Below, piece by piece: positions 33,588 to 43,645 of a stretch of 64,000 nt of DNA (position 1 is the stretch's first letter; every line of letters begins with the position of its first letter). The notes beneath the pieces are model-generated. The model saw only the letters and a list, made by a program, of their open reading frames with translations. It ran no database searches and had not been told where the DNA came from. Position numbers and translations under genes: made by a program. Source of the stretch: Lachnospiraceae bacterium (GTDB lineage: Bacteria; Bacillota; Clostridia; Lachnospirales; Lachnospiraceae); the NCBI GenBank assembly GCA_910575605.1, contig CAJTEW010000009.1, positions 62,001 to 126,000 of the forward strand, written 5' to 3'.

Positions 33588-35096
33588 ATGTTAGAAAAAC
33601 TGGATTTGACAAAAGCTCTGAGTAAAGAAGAATACAAGGAGAAGATGCCTCTTCTTGAGGCGAAGCTTGGAAAGCTCCAGAGGGAGTGCAGGGAGAGAAA
33701 AATTCCGGTCATGATTGCCTTTGAAGGGTATGGTGCTGCGGGAAAGGGAGTGCAGATAGGGAAGCTTATCCGGGCCCTTGACCCAAGAGGCTTTGAGGTT
33801 CATGCTGTAAAAAGGGAGACAGAGGAAGAAAAGTTTTATCCATTTTTGTGGAGATTCTGGACAAAGATGCCTTCGAAGGGAAGGATTGCCATCTATGACA
33901 GCAGCTGGTACCAGAAGGTTTTAGCTGACAGGTTTGACGGCAGAACGAAGGAGGCAGAGGTGCCTCAGTCACTCCGTTCTATCTGTTCTTTTGAGGAGCA
34001 GCTTACAGATGACGGTATGGCGCTGATAAAAATTTTTCTTGCTATAGATAAAAAAGAACAGAAGAAGAGATTTAAGAAGCTGATGAAGTCAAAGGAGACT
34101 GCGTGGCGTGTCAGCGAGGGAGACTTGGAAAAGAATAAGGAATTTTCCAGATATCAGGCGATGAACGAGGAGATGCTTGCAGCAACAGATACAGAGTCTG
34201 CGCCGTGGCATATTGTAGAGGCTGTGGATAAAAAATTTGCGGCAGTTAAGATTTATACGATTGTAATTGAGGCTCTGGAGAAGAAAATAAAAGAGGTAGA
34301 ATGTGGAGAGAACACAGCAGTTTCCGATTCTGCAGTGGAGAAAGAAAAGGATAAGATTCTGGGAGAATCTATACTTTCAAAGGCTGACTTATCCTTAAGC
34401 TATACGAAGGAAGAGTATAAGAAGAGAATAAAAAAGCTCCAGAAGAAGATAGAGAAGCTTCACGGAGAGCTATACCGTAGGAGGATTCCGATGATTCTCG
34501 GCTTTGAAGGCTGGGATGCCGGAGGCAAAGGCGGAGCTGTCAAGCGTCTGACAGAGTATATGGACCCTAGGGGATATGTGGTACATCCGACAGCGTCTCC
34601 GAATGATATTGAGCGTGCCCATCATTATCTGTGGCGTTTCTGGAATGACATGCCAAAGGCAGGTCATGTGACGATTTTTGACAGAACCTGGTATGGCCGT
34701 GTGATGGTAGAGAGAATCGAGGGCTTTTGCAGCAAAAAGGAGTGGCAGAGGGCATATAAAGAGATCAATGATATGGAGAGAGACCTGACAGATGCAGGAG
34801 CAATTGTAGTGAAGTTCTGGCTCCAGATTGATAAGGATGAGCAGGAAAGAAGGTTTAAGGCCCGCCAGGAAAATCCACAGAAGCAGTGGAAGATTACAGA
34901 AGAGGACTGGCGCAATCGTGAAAAATGGGACCAGTATGAAGAGGCAGTTTCAGAGATGCTGATTCGAACCTCTACTCCCTATGCGCCATGGATTGTAGTG
35001 GAAGGTAATTGTAAATACTATGCAAGAGTGAAAGTTCTTGAGACAGTAGCAAATGCTATTGAGGAACGTCTGGAGGAAGAAAAAAAGAGGGGATAG
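33588..35096 (+). CDS. pap: Polyphosphate:AMP phosphotransferase (two fused PPK2 domains)
   Basis: Cytoplasmic enzyme of 502 residues, made of two PPK2 domains in tandem as in the Acinetobacter PAP type, which phosphorylates AMP to ADP with polyphosphate. The C-terminal domain (about 265-500) has the full P-loop FEGWDAGGKGGAVKRL and Walker B TIFDRTWYGRV. The N-terminal domain (about 1-230) has the variants FEGYGAAGKGVQIGKL and AIYDSSWYQKV, lacking the P-loop Asp, so it is probably structural. Precedes dgt by one base and is likely cotranscribed with it, suggesting a nucleotide-pool role. Confidence 0.88.
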   Translation: MLEKLDLTKALSKEEYKEKMPLLEAKLGKLQRECRERKIPVMIAFEGYGAAGKGVQIGKLIRALDPRGFEVHAVKRETEEEKFYPFLWRFWTKMPSKGRIAIYDSSWYQKVLADRFDGRTKEAEVPQSLRSICSFEEQLTDDGMALIKIFLAIDKKEQKKRFKKLMKSKETAWRVSEGDLEKNKEFSRYQAMNEEMLAATDTESAPWHIVEAVDKKFAAVKIYTIVIEALEKKIKEVECGENTAVSDSAVEKEKDKILGESILSKADLSLSYTKEEYKKRIKKLQKKIEKLHGELYRRRIPMILGFEGWDAGGKGGAVKRLTEYMDPRGYVVHPTASPNDIERAHHYLWRFWNDMPKAGHVTIFDRTWYGRVMVERIEGFCSKKEWQRAYKEINDMERDLTDAGAIVVKFWLQIDKDEQERRFKARQENPQKQWKITEEDWRNREKWDQYEEAVSEMLIRTSTPYAPWIVVEGNCKYYARVKVLETVANAIEERLEEEKKRG

Positions 35097-35097
35097 T

Positions 35098-36105
35098 ATG
35101 ACAATCAGGGAACAGCTGGAAGAACGTGAGACCACTTATTTAAGCGTTTATGCTGCGCTCAGCCGTGAGACGAAGGGAAGAAAAAGGTCTGAGGCAGAGT
35201 GTGATATCCGTCCGGTGTTTCAGAGGGACAGGGACAGAATTCTTCACTGTAAGGCATTCCGCCGTCTGAAACAGAAAACCCAGGTGTTTTTGCTGCCGAA
35301 GGGAGATCATTACCGGACGAGGCTTACGCATACGCTTGAGGTGTCTCAGAATGCGCGGACGATCGCGAAGGCGCTTCGTTTGAATGAGGATCTTGTAGAA
35401 GCTATTGCCCTTGGTCATGATCTGGGGCATACTCCTTTCGGCCATGCCGGTGAGCGGGCACTAAATGAAGTATGCCCCTCTGGCTTTCGGCATAATGAGC
35501 AGAGTGTCAGAGTGGTAGAATATTTAGAAAGACAGGGGGAAGGACTGAACCTGACGTGGGAGGTTCGGGATGGAATCCTAAACCATAAGACAAGCGGAAA
35601 GCCGGGAACACTGGAGGGAGAGATTGTACGTCTTTCTGATAAGATCGCATATATTAATCATGATATTGATGATGCTATACGGGGAGGTCTCCTTAAGGAA
35701 GATGATATACCGGAGGAATTTACACGTGTCCTGGGCTCTTCTACCAGAATCCGGCTGGATACTATGGTACATAATGTGATTACCAACAGTATGGACTGTC
35801 CAAAAATCCAGATGTCTCGGGAGGTAGCGGATGCGCTGGCCGGCCTCCGCCGGTTTATGTTTGCCAATGTGTACCAGAATCCGGCGGCAAAGGGGGAAGA
35901 GGATAAGGCGGTAAATATGGTTGCTAATCTGTATGAATATTACACAAGGCATATGGAGCTGCTCCCGGAGCAGTTCCTTGAGATGGCAGAAAAAAAAGGT
36001 GAGACAAGGGAACAGGTTGTATGTGACTATATTGCAGGTATGACAGATACCTATGCAGTAAAAAAGTTTCAAGAATATTTTGTACCGGAATCATGGAAAA
36101 TTTAA
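35098..36105 (+). CDS. dgt: Deoxyguanosinetriphosphate triphosphohydrolase-like protein
   Basis: HD-domain enzyme of 335 residues hydrolysing dGTP or related dNTPs to nucleoside and triphosphate. Start is the ATG at 35098 with AGAGGGG just upstream; upstream in-frame starts lie in the previous gene. Metal ligands are visible as RTRLTHTLEVSQ (His), GHDLGHTPFGHAGE with His107-Asp108, and a later LSDKIAYINHDIDDA. It is the short, Clostridium-type form. Placed directly upstream of dnaG and rpoD, an arrangement often seen in Firmicutes. Confidence 0.93.
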   Translation: MTIREQLEERETTYLSVYAALSRETKGRKRSEAECDIRPVFQRDRDRILHCKAFRRLKQKTQVFLLPKGDHYRTRLTHTLEVSQNARTIAKALRLNEDLVEAIALGHDLGHTPFGHAGERALNEVCPSGFRHNEQSVRVVEYLERQGEGLNLTWEVRDGILNHKTSGKPGTLEGEIVRLSDKIAYINHDIDDAIRGGLLKEDDIPEEFTRVLGSSTRIRLDTMVHNVITNSMDCPKIQMSREVADALAGLRRFMFANVYQNPAAKGEEDKAVNMVANLYEYYTRHMELLPEQFLEMAEKKGETREQVVCDYIAGMTDTYAVKKFQEYFVPESWKI

Positions 36106-36171
36106 AGGAAATCAAACACTTTTGTCGAATATTATATATGAAGGGCAAGGGCAGTGAAAAGGACGTGGCAT

Positions 36172-37947
36172 ATGTATTATCCAGACGAGCTTGTTGAAGA
36201 GGTACGGATGAAAAATGATATCGTGGATGTAATTTCCAGCTATGTAAAGCTTCAGAAAAAAGGAAGCTCATACTTTGGCTTATGTCCGTTTCATAATGAA
36301 AAATCACCTTCTTTTTCTGTAAGCCGTGATAAGCAGATGTATTATTGTTTTGGATGCGGTGTGGGAGGGAATGTATTTACATTTCTTATGGAGTATGAGA
36401 ATTATTCCTTTTTAGAAGCACTTAAGTATCTGGCAGACCGCGCAGGAGTGGATCTTCCTAAAGAGGAGTATTCAAAGGAGGCAAAGCAGAGGGCGGATAT
36501 GAAGGCCGTCCTGCTTGAGATTAATAAAGCAGCTGCCAGATATTTTTATGTACAGCTAAAGAGTGCCCAGGGCGCACATGCGCTTACATATTTAAAAGAC
36601 CGCAGGCTTGGCGACGAGATGATAAAAGCTTTCGGTCTTGGCTATTCTAATAAGTACAGTAATGATTTATACAAGTATTTAAAATCAAAAGGATATACGG
36701 ATGAGTATATTTTAAAAGCAGGACTTATCAGTGTGGATGAGAAACAGGGGGTGTATGATAAATTCTGGAACAGGGTCATGTTTCCTATTATGGATGTAAA
36801 TAACCGTGTGATTGGCTTCGGAGGCCGTGTAATGGGTGATGCAAAGCCGAAATATCTCAATTCTCCGGAGACGATGATTTTTGATAAAAGTAGAAATCTT
36901 TATGGGCTGAACCGAGCGAGAACTTCCAGGAAATCGTATTTCCTTTTGTGTGAAGGCTATATGGATGTCATTTCTTTGCATCAGGCAGGATTTACCAATG
37001 CAGTGGCTTCTCTGGGTACAGCACTTACACCGGGACATGCTTCTTTAATTAAGCGTTATGTGCAGGAGGTTTATCTGACCTATGACAGCGATGAGGCCGG
37101 GACGAAGGCGGCGCTTAGGGCTGTTCCTATATTGAAGGAGGCAGGTATTGCTGCCAGGATTATTCGCATGGAGCCTTATAAGGATCCAGATGAGTTTATT
37201 CAGAACGAAGGAGCAGATGCTTTCCGGGAACGGATAAAAAAGGCACGAAATGGTTTTATGTTTACCCTGGAGGTTTTAGAAAGAGATTATGAGATGGGTT
37301 CTCCTGAAGGAAAGACAGAGTTTATGAGAGAGGCCGCGAGGCGTCTTATGGAATTTGAAGAGGAGATAGAGAGGAATAATTATATTGAGGCCGTAGCCGC
37401 CGTCTATCATGTGGGAAAGGATGATCTGCGTAAGCTGGTAAGCAAAATGGCCATAAAGGCTGGACTGGCAAAATCTGTTGCAAGACCGAGGAGTGTAAAA
37501 ACTTGGGAGCGGGAAAAAGAAGACGGTATTTTAAAATCCCAGAAGATATTGCTTACATGGCTGACCTCGGGCGAGGACATTTTCCGGCAGGTTTGTGGAA
37601 TTGTCACGCCAGGAGATTTCCAGGAGGGTCTGTACAGGGAAGTGGCAGAGCTTCTTTATGAACAGTATGAGAAGGGTGCATTGAATCCGGCTGCAATTAT
37701 CAGTCATTTTACGGATGAGAATGAACACAGGGAGGTGGCAGGCCTATTTCATACACGGATTAAAGAACTGTCAGGTATAAAAGAGCAGGAAAAGGCTCTT
37801 AAGGAAACGGTTATACGTGTGAAAACCCACAGTATTGACGATATGGCGAGAAAGCTCGAACCGACGGATATAGAGGGGCTTCAGAGGTTGATGGAGGCAA
37901 AAAGGAGGCTTCTAAGGCCCGGAGAACTGCATATTTCTATTAATTAA
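36172..37947 (+). CDS. dnaG: DNA primase
   Basis: Replication primase of 591 residues. The start is the ATG at 36172 (MYYPDELVEEVR) with AAAAGGA eight bases upstream; the GTG at 36154 would bury that site. The CHC2 zinc finger has Cys38, His41, Cys59 and Cys62. The TOPRIM domain follows with LLCEGYMDVISLHQAG and TYDSDEAGTKAA. The C-terminal helicase-interacting region is present. It forms the macromolecular-synthesis operon with rpoD downstream (39-base gap). Confidence 0.97.
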   Translation: MYYPDELVEEVRMKNDIVDVISSYVKLQKKGSSYFGLCPFHNEKSPSFSVSRDKQMYYCFGCGVGGNVFTFLMEYENYSFLEALKYLADRAGVDLPKEEYSKEAKQRADMKAVLLEINKAAARYFYVQLKSAQGAHALTYLKDRRLGDEMIKAFGLGYSNKYSNDLYKYLKSKGYTDEYILKAGLISVDEKQGVYDKFWNRVMFPIMDVNNRVIGFGGRVMGDAKPKYLNSPETMIFDKSRNLYGLNRARTSRKSYFLLCEGYMDVISLHQAGFTNAVASLGTALTPGHASLIKRYVQEVYLTYDSDEAGTKAALRAVPILKEAGIAARIIRMEPYKDPDEFIQNEGADAFRERIKKARNGFMFTLEVLERDYEMGSPEGKTEFMREAARRLMEFEEEIERNNYIEAVAAVYHVGKDDLRKLVSKMAIKAGLAKSVARPRSVKTWEREKEDGILKSQKILLTWLTSGEDIFRQVCGIVTPGDFQEGLYREVAELLYEQYEKGALNPAAIISHFTDENEHREVAGLFHTRIKELSGIKEQEKALKETVIRVKTHSIDDMARKLEPTDIEGLQRLMEAKRRLLRPGELHISIN

Positions 37948-37986
37948 GGATAAAATATTAGCAAGCGATGAGAGGATGGACACTTT

Positions 37987-39105
37987 ATGGAAGAAAATAC
38001 AGTGAAATTGGAAGAGAAGCTGAAGGAACTGGTGACTCTTGGAAAAAAGAAAAAAAGTATTTTAGAGATTCAGGAAATCAACGACTTCTTTTCTGATATG
38101 GAGCTTGATGCAGAACAGATGGAGAGGGTGTTTGAGTATCTGGAATCACATAATATCGACGTGTTAAGAATCAGTGGTGATACTGATGATTTGGACGTGG
38201 ATGATGCAGATATTGTCCTCACAGACGCAGATGATGTGGATGTAGAGAGGCTTGATTTATCTATTCCTGACGGAATCAGTATTGAGGATCCTGTGCGCAT
38301 GTATTTGAAGGAGATAGGAAAGGTTCCTCTTCTTACTGCGGAGGAAGAGGTGGATCTTGCAAAGCGTATGGCTGACGGAGATGAAAGCGCCAAGAAACGA
38401 TTAGCAGAGGCAAACTTACGTCTTGTTGTCAGTATTGCGAAGAGGTATGTGGGACGCGGGATGCTGTTCCTTGATCTGATACAAGAGGGGAACTTAGGCC
38501 TTATTAAGGCTGTTGAGAAGTTTGACTATCATAAAGGTTTTAAGTTCAGTACCTATGCGACTTGGTGGATTCGTCAGGCTATTACGAGAGCTATTGCGGA
38601 TCAGGCAAGAACTATACGGATTCCCGTGCATATGGTAGAGACAATTAATAAGCTGATTCGTGTGTCCAGACAGCTTTTACAGGAGCTGGGGCGTGAGCCT
38701 GCGCCTGAAGAGATTGCAGAAGAGCTGGACATGCCTGTTGAGAGAGTCCGGGAGATCCTTAAGATTTCCCAGGAGCCGGTATCACTGGAAACTCCTATTG
38801 GAGAGGAGGAGGACAGCCATCTGGGAGATTTTATCCAGGATGATAATGTACCGGTGCCGGCGGAGGCGGCAGCCCAGACACTTTTAAAGGAGCAGCTTGA
38901 TGAAGTGCTTGATACACTGACAGAAAGGGAACAGAAGGTATTAAGACTGAGGTTTGGCATGAATGACGGACGCGCGCGTACTCTTGAAGAGGTAGGAAAA
39001 GAATTTGATGTTACTCGTGAGCGTATCCGTCAGATTGAGGCGAAGGCACTTAGAAAGCTGCGTCACCCGAGCCGGAGTAGAAAATTAAGAGATTATCTGG
39101 ATTAA
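37987..39105 (+). CDS. rpoD: RNA polymerase primary sigma factor (sigma-70/SigA)
   Basis: Primary sigma factor of 372 residues. Region 1.1 is short and acidic ([20 protein letters not shown]), region 1.2 [16 protein letters not shown], region 2 includes [20 protein letters not shown] and the -10 recognition stretch [18 protein letters not shown], region 4 contains the helix-turn-helix [20 protein letters not shown]. The length is typical for Firmicutes SigA. Promoters identified in this window (TTGACA/TATAAT-like) fit its specificity. Confidence 0.98.
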   Translation: MEENTVKLEEKLKELVTLGKKKKSILEIQEINDFFSDMELDAEQMERVFEYLESHNIDVLRISGDTDDLDVDDADIVLTDADDVDVERLDLSIPDGISIEDPVRMYLKEIGKVPLLTAEEEVDLAKRMADGDESAKKRLAEANLRLVVSIAKRYVGRGMLFLDLIQEGNLGLIKAVEKFDYHKGFKFSTYATWWIRQAITRAIADQARTIRIPVHMVETINKLIRVSRQLLQELGREPAPEEIAEELDMPVERVREILKISQEPVSLETPIGEEEDSHLGDFIQDDNVPVPAEAAAQTLLKEQLDEVLDTLTEREQKVLRLRFGMNDGRARTLEEVGKEFDVTRERIRQIEAKALRKLRHPSRSRKLRDYLD

Positions 39106-39118
39106 GAAAGAGGCGCCT

Positions 39119-39817
39119 ATGGAACTATCAAAAAGACTTTATGCGGTTGCAGGTCTTGTGACAGAGGGCGCTTCTGTTGCAGATATAGGGACCGACCACG
39201 GCTATATTCCTATCTGGCTGACAGAAAGGAATATGGTAAAAAAAGCCATTGCTCTGGATATTAATAAGGGGCCTCTTGAGCGCGCAAAGCGCCACATTGC
39301 CATATATGGATTTGGAGGACGGATTGAAACACGTCTTTCTGACGGGCTTAAGGCTCTGAATCCAGGTGAGGCAGATACAATGATTGCTGCTGGAATGGGT
39401 GGAGCGCTTATTATAAAAATTCTGGAGGAGGGAAAGCACATTACAGAATCCCTTTCTTCCTTTATTCTCCAGCCCCAGTCAGAGATTGGGAAGGTACGCA
39501 GATATTTAAACAGCCATGGAATGAGGATTGTATCTGAGGATATGGTATTTGAGGATGGAAAGTACTATCCTATGATGTGTGCTATTCACGGTGGAGAAGA
39601 AGTGTATGAGAACTGGGAATATCTCTATGGGAAGAGGCTTTTTGAGAACAAGCATCCGGTACTTTTCGAGTATCTTCGGTATAGAAAGGGGATAAATGAG
39701 AAGATATTGGAACGGTTAAGGAAGCAGGAGGCCAGTGACAGAATGTCAGAGCGTATCCAGGAAATTCAAGCAGAGCTTAAGAATATAGGGAAAGCACTTA
39801 AGTGTTATGAGAGGTAA
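39119..39817 (+). CDS. trmK: tRNA (adenine-N1)-methyltransferase TrmK-like
   Basis: SAM-dependent methyltransferase of 232 residues of the COG2384 family (B. subtilis YqfN/TrmK), which makes m1A22 in tRNAs. SAM motif I ASVADIGTDHGYIPI is at about 18-33, the next acidic residue ALDINKGPLERAK, and motif IV-like ADTMIAAGMGGALI. The C-terminal coiled part (MNEKILERLRKQEA-like) is typical. Located between rpoD and the nif3-like gene, as in many Firmicutes. AGAGG precedes the ATG. Confidence 0.92.
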   Translation: MELSKRLYAVAGLVTEGASVADIGTDHGYIPIWLTERNMVKKAIALDINKGPLERAKRHIAIYGFGGRIETRLSDGLKALNPGEADTMIAAGMGGALIIKILEEGKHITESLSSFILQPQSEIGKVRRYLNSHGMRIVSEDMVFEDGKYYPMMCAIHGGEEVYENWEYLYGKRLFENKHPVLFEYLRYRKGINEKILERLRKQEASDRMSERIQEIQAELKNIGKALKCYER

Positions 39818-39821
39818 ACCT

Positions 39822-40604
39822 ATGAGATGTAAAGAGATTATGGATGTGATTGAAAGAAGATATCCGAAAAAATATGCTCTTGAATGGGATAATATAGGGC
39901 TTCTTGCCGGAAGGGATGACAAAGAGGTAGGCGGCATCTATGTGGCTCTGGATGCTACAGAGGCGGTGATTGAAGATGCCGTCCAAAAGAGGGCCGATAT
40001 GCTTGTTACCCATCATCCTCTTATTTTTTCAGGTCTTAAGAGTGTAACAAATCAAGACTTTACCGGAGCCAGGCTTCTTAAACTTATAAAGAATGACATA
40101 TGCTGTTATGCCATGCATACAAATTATGATGTGAAAGGAATGGCAGACCGTGCACTTGTTAAGCTGGGGTTTTTAGGAGGGGAGGTTTTAGAGGTAACTG
40201 CTGTTAATGCTGACGGAAGGAAAGAGGGGATCGGCAGGATCGTGGATATAAAGCCGGTGACCTTGGATAGGCTGTGTGAGCGGGTGAAGACGGCGTTTGC
40301 AATTGATACTGTAAAGGTTTTTGGTGATTTAAAAGTACATGTAAAAAGGGCTGCAGTCTGCCCCGGTTCGGGAAAAAGTGTTATTAGTACTGCTCTTGCA
40401 AAGGGAGCGGATGTTTTGATTACAGGAGATATTGGACATCATGAAGGAATAGATGCCGTTGCACAAGGAATGATGATTATAGATGCCGGGCATTATGGAG
40501 TGGAGTATATTTTTATGGAGGATATGAAGGAATATCTTAAGAAAAATATTCCAGGAACAGAAGTACTGACAGCAGACATCTGCCATCCATTTACTGTTTT
40601 ATAA
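39822..40604 (+). CDS. Nif3-like dinuclear metal centre protein (YqfO/GCH-I type 2)
   Basis: Protein of 260 residues started at the ATG at 39822 with GAGAGG before it; the earlier ATG at 39807 overlaps trmK. Nif3/DUF34 family: metal-binding residues appear in EWDNIGLLAG, VTHHPLIFSGLKS and the C-terminal ITGDIGHHEGIDA with DAGHYGVEY. Hexameric rings with two metals are known for the family; its biochemical role is not settled. Four bases separate it from trmK, so the two are coupled, a conserved pairing. Confidence 0.93.
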   Translation: MRCKEIMDVIERRYPKKYALEWDNIGLLAGRDDKEVGGIYVALDATEAVIEDAVQKRADMLVTHHPLIFSGLKSVTNQDFTGARLLKLIKNDICCYAMHTNYDVKGMADRALVKLGFLGGEVLEVTAVNADGRKEGIGRIVDIKPVTLDRLCERVKTAFAIDTVKVFGDLKVHVKRAAVCPGSGKSVISTALAKGADVLITGDIGHHEGIDAVAQGMMIIDAGHYGVEYIFMEDMKEYLKKNIPGTEVLTADICHPFTVL

Positions 40605-40632
40605 AAAATGTGTCAGGAGAGGAGAAAAGAAT

Positions 40633-42297
40633 ATGAGCGAAATGTTTACTGTCCGAATCGGAAGAGAAGAAAGGCAGTATGAGAAGGGGACTACATATCA
40701 GAAAATAGCGGAAGACTTTCAGAAGGAGTATGACAATGATATTGTGCTTGTCTTTGTAGACGAAAAGCTTCAGGAGCTCTATAAAAAGCTTTATAAAGAC
40801 TGTGAGATTAGGTTTGTGACTACAGGCGACGAAATCGGACATAAGACGTACAGAAGAAGTATGTGCTTTATGCTTGTAAAGGCAATTTATGATGCTGCCG
40901 GGGAAGGAACGGTAGACAAGGTGAGAATTCACTATTCTGTGAGTAAGGGCTATTATTGTACTGTGGAAGGCAGTGTGGTTCTAAATCAGGAGCTTTTAGA
41001 TCGTGTGACAGCCCGGATGGAGGAGATGATTGGTGAGAATATGCTGATTGGGAAACGCAGCGTCCACACAGACGAGGCAGTTGCACTTTTTAAGAGGTAT
41101 GGGATGCATGATAAAGAAAAGTTGTTTAACTACCGTCGCGTTTCCAGAGTAAATATTTATAATATGAACGAGTTTGAGGACTATTACTATGGATATATGG
41201 TGCCTAGTGCCGGATATCTAAAATATTTTAAGCTCTATCTTTATGATGAGGGCTTTGTAATCCAAATGCCAGTAAAATCTAATCCAAGAATTGTTCCTGA
41301 GTTTGAACCTCAGACAAAGCTTTTTAATGTCTTAAAAGAGTCAGTAAAGTGGGGAGATTTGCAGGGAATCGAGACAGTGGGAGCTTTAAATGACCGTATT
41401 ACAAAGGGAGATGTAAGAGAGGTTGTTCTTGTACAGGAGGCCATGCAGGAAAAGCGGATCGCAGAGATTGCCGGAGAGATTGCTGCAAGACCGGAGATTA
41501 AGTTTATACTGATTGCAGGCCCGTCCTCTTCGGGAAAAACAACCTTTTCCCACAGGCTGTCCATACAGCTGCGCGCAAATGGACTTGTTCCCCATCCCAT
41601 TGCAGTAGATAATTATTTTGTAGAGAGGGAGGAGACGCCTAGAGATGAGAATGGAAACTATGATTTTGAGTGTCTGGGAGCAGTGGATGTGGAGCTTTTT
41701 AACACACAGATGCAGGAGCTTTTAGCAGGAAAAGAGGTAGTTATTCCAACTTTTAACTTTTTGAAGGGAAGTAAGGAATACAACAGTAAACCGAAAAAGC
41801 TGGGTGAAAACGATGTTCTTGTATTTGAAGGAATCCATTGTCTGAATCCAAAGCTTACTGAGAGTTTAAGCGATGAGAATAAATATAAAATCTATATTAG
41901 TGCTCTTACACAGCTAAATGTAGATGAGCACAATCAGATTCCGACTACAGACGGAAGGCTTTTAAGACGGATTGTGCGGGATGCGAGGACAAGAGGTTCT
42001 TCTGCGAAAAGAACCATCGGCATGTGGCCGTCTGTAAGACGGGGCGAGGAGCAGAATATCTTTCCCTACCAGGAGGAGGCGGATGTAATGTTTAATTCTG
42101 CCCTTATCTATGAGCTTGCAGTATTAAAGCCTTACGTGGAGGCTCTTCTTTTCGGGATTGAGCATGACTGCCCAGAATATGTGGAGGCAAAGAGGCTGCT
42201 TAAGTTCTTGGATTATTTTGTGGGAATTGGAAGCGAGAATGTACCGATGAATTCACTGCTGCGAGAGTTTATTGGAGGCGGATGTTTCAATGTGTAG
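40633..42297 (+). CDS. TGS/ThrRS-like domain nucleoside (uridine) kinase
   Basis: Protein of 554 residues in three parts. The N-terminal 65 residues look like a TGS domain, followed by a region like the second additional (editing) domain of threonyl-tRNA synthetase to about 200 (KRSVHTDEAVALFKRYGM, then YYYGYMVPSAGYL). From about 285 it is a uridine kinase/phosphoribulokinase-type P-loop domain with GPSSSGKTTFSHRL at about 296-309, VDNYFV, and FEGIHCLN. This architecture is widespread in clostridia; the TGS part may bind RNA or a nucleotide ligand. It ends at a terminator shared with the convergent aroC. Confidence 0.88.
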   Translation: MSEMFTVRIGREERQYEKGTTYQKIAEDFQKEYDNDIVLVFVDEKLQELYKKLYKDCEIRFVTTGDEIGHKTYRRSMCFMLVKAIYDAAGEGTVDKVRIHYSVSKGYYCTVEGSVVLNQELLDRVTARMEEMIGENMLIGKRSVHTDEAVALFKRYGMHDKEKLFNYRRVSRVNIYNMNEFEDYYYGYMVPSAGYLKYFKLYLYDEGFVIQMPVKSNPRIVPEFEPQTKLFNVLKESVKWGDLQGIETVGALNDRITKGDVREVVLVQEAMQEKRIAEIAGEIAARPEIKFILIAGPSSSGKTTFSHRLSIQLRANGLVPHPIAVDNYFVEREETPRDENGNYDFECLGAVDVELFNTQMQELLAGKEVVIPTFNFLKGSKEYNSKPKKLGENDVLVFEGIHCLNPKLTESLSDENKYKIYISALTQLNVDEHNQIPTTDGRLLRRIVRDARTRGSSAKRTIGMWPSVRRGEEQNIFPYQEEADVMFNSALIYELAVLKPYVEALLFGIEHDCPEYVEAKRLLKFLDYFVGIGSENVPMNSLLREFIGGGCFNV

Positions 42298-42318
42298 GAT
42301 GATTGTGTGAGAAAAGTC

Positions 42319-42373
42319 AAATAGAGAAGCCTGTCTGTTTTGTGTTAAGCTGAACAGGCAGGCTTCTCTATTT
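42319..42373. terminator. Bidirectional terminator between nucleoside kinase and aroC
   Basis: AAATAGAGAAGCCTG at 42319-42333 is the reverse complement of CAGGCTTCTCTATTT at 42359-42373, extended by CTGTT/AACAG with one bulge; the loop is about a dozen bases. A/T runs on both outer sides let it stop transcription in both directions between convergent genes. Confidence 0.85.
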
Positions 42374-42377
42374 AAGA

Positions 42378-43478
42378 TTAATTCTTATAAAAATTTTTCA
42401 GTGAGCTTACTTTTGAAGACATATTTACCATTAAGAGGTCAAGTATTGTGAGTGCGGTCATGGCTTCTACGACTACGACAGCTCTTGGAACGATTACCGG
42501 GTCATGCCGTCCGGTAATGGTAATAGCCGTATTCTCTAAAGCACTGGTTACTGTATTCTGCTCCTGTCCTATAGAAGGAGTAGGCTTTATTGCGGCCCTT
42601 AAGATAACGGGAGAACCGTCACTTATACCGCCAAGAATACCGCCGGAGTGGTTGGATTCTTTGAAAATCTTACCGCCATTAACGCCGAAGGAATCATTGT
42701 TGATGCTTCCGAAGGCTTCTGCTGCCTGAAAACCGTCGCCAATTTCAACGCCCTTTACTGCGCCAATAGACATTACCGCCTTTGACAGACAGGCGTCCAG
42801 CTTTTTAAAAACGGGTTCTCCGATTCCAGCAGGCAGGCCGGTTACGACACATTCAATAATACCGCCGGAGGAATCAAGATTTTTCATACAGCTATCCAGA
42901 TATTCCGATGCCTTCTCAGCATAATAATTGTTAGGCATATATAGAGCATTTTCCATAATCTCATCGTAGTGGTATTCGGAAGAATCAATACAGATGCTTC
43001 CAATAGCTTTTGTGTAAGCCGTAACCCGAATGCCAAGCTCAAATAGCAGCTTTGCCGCCACTGCACCTGCGGCTGCCCGTCCGATAGTTTCGCGTCCGGA
43101 GGAGCGTCCGCCGCCCCGGTAATCCCGAAAGCCATATTTGGCATCAAAAGTATAGTCAGCATGTCCCGGACGGTAACAATTCTTAATTTTTCCGTAATCT
43201 CTGGAACGATGGTCTGTATTATGGACCATAATGGAAATGGGTGTACCAGTAGTTTTTCCCTCAAATACGCCGGACAAGATAGAAGCTTTATCACTTTCTG
43301 CCCGTTTTGTTGTGAACTTGTTCTGTCCGGGTTTTCTTCTGTCCAGATATTTCTGTATATCATCCTCCGTAAGCGGAAGACCTGCTGGACAACCGTCTAT
43401 AACAACACCGACAGCCGGTCCGTGTGATTCCCCCCATGTTGTAATTGAAAATAAAGTACCGTAGGTTGATCCTGACAT
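42378..43478 (-). CDS. aroC: Chorismate synthase
   Basis: Enzyme of 366 residues converting EPSP to chorismate with reduced FMN. Family signatures are visible: [19 protein letters not shown] near the N-terminus, [23 protein letters not shown] in the middle (written in two parts: [13 protein letters not shown] and [11 protein letters not shown]), and [14 protein letters not shown] in the second half. No other aro genes are nearby. Reads divergently from the L,D-transpeptidase gene across a 167-base gap that contains a TATAAT at 43605-43610 facing the transpeptidase. Confidence 0.97.
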   Translation of the reverse strand: MSGSTYGTLFSITTWGESHGPAVGVVIDGCPAGLPLTEDDIQKYLDRRKPGQNKFTTKRAESDKASILSGVFEGKTTGTPISIMVHNTDHRSRDYGKIKNCYRPGHADYTFDAKYGFRDYRGGGRSSGRETIGRAAAGAVAAKLLFELGIRVTAYTKAIGSICIDSSEYHYDEIMENALYMPNNYYAEKASEYLDSCMKNLDSSGGIIECVVTGLPAGIGEPVFKKLDACLSKAVMSIGAVKGVEIGDGFQAAEAFGSINNDSFGVNGGKIFKESNHSGGILGGISDGSPVILRAAIKPTPSIGQEQNTVTSALENTAITITGRHDPVIVPRAVVVVEAMTALTILDLLMVNMSSKVSSLKNFYKN

Positions 43479-43645
43479 GTAAAAAACTCCTTTTGTAAAA
43501 AAATTATTTTTTTATTATATACGAAGTCAGGAGAACCTGCAATATTTAATGAATTCTTTTAGTTTTTTACTACATTTGTACTGTACTTTTGTAAAGAGCC
43601 ATATTATAATAAAACGGTGTGAATAAGTGAAAAGAGGTAGCTTCT

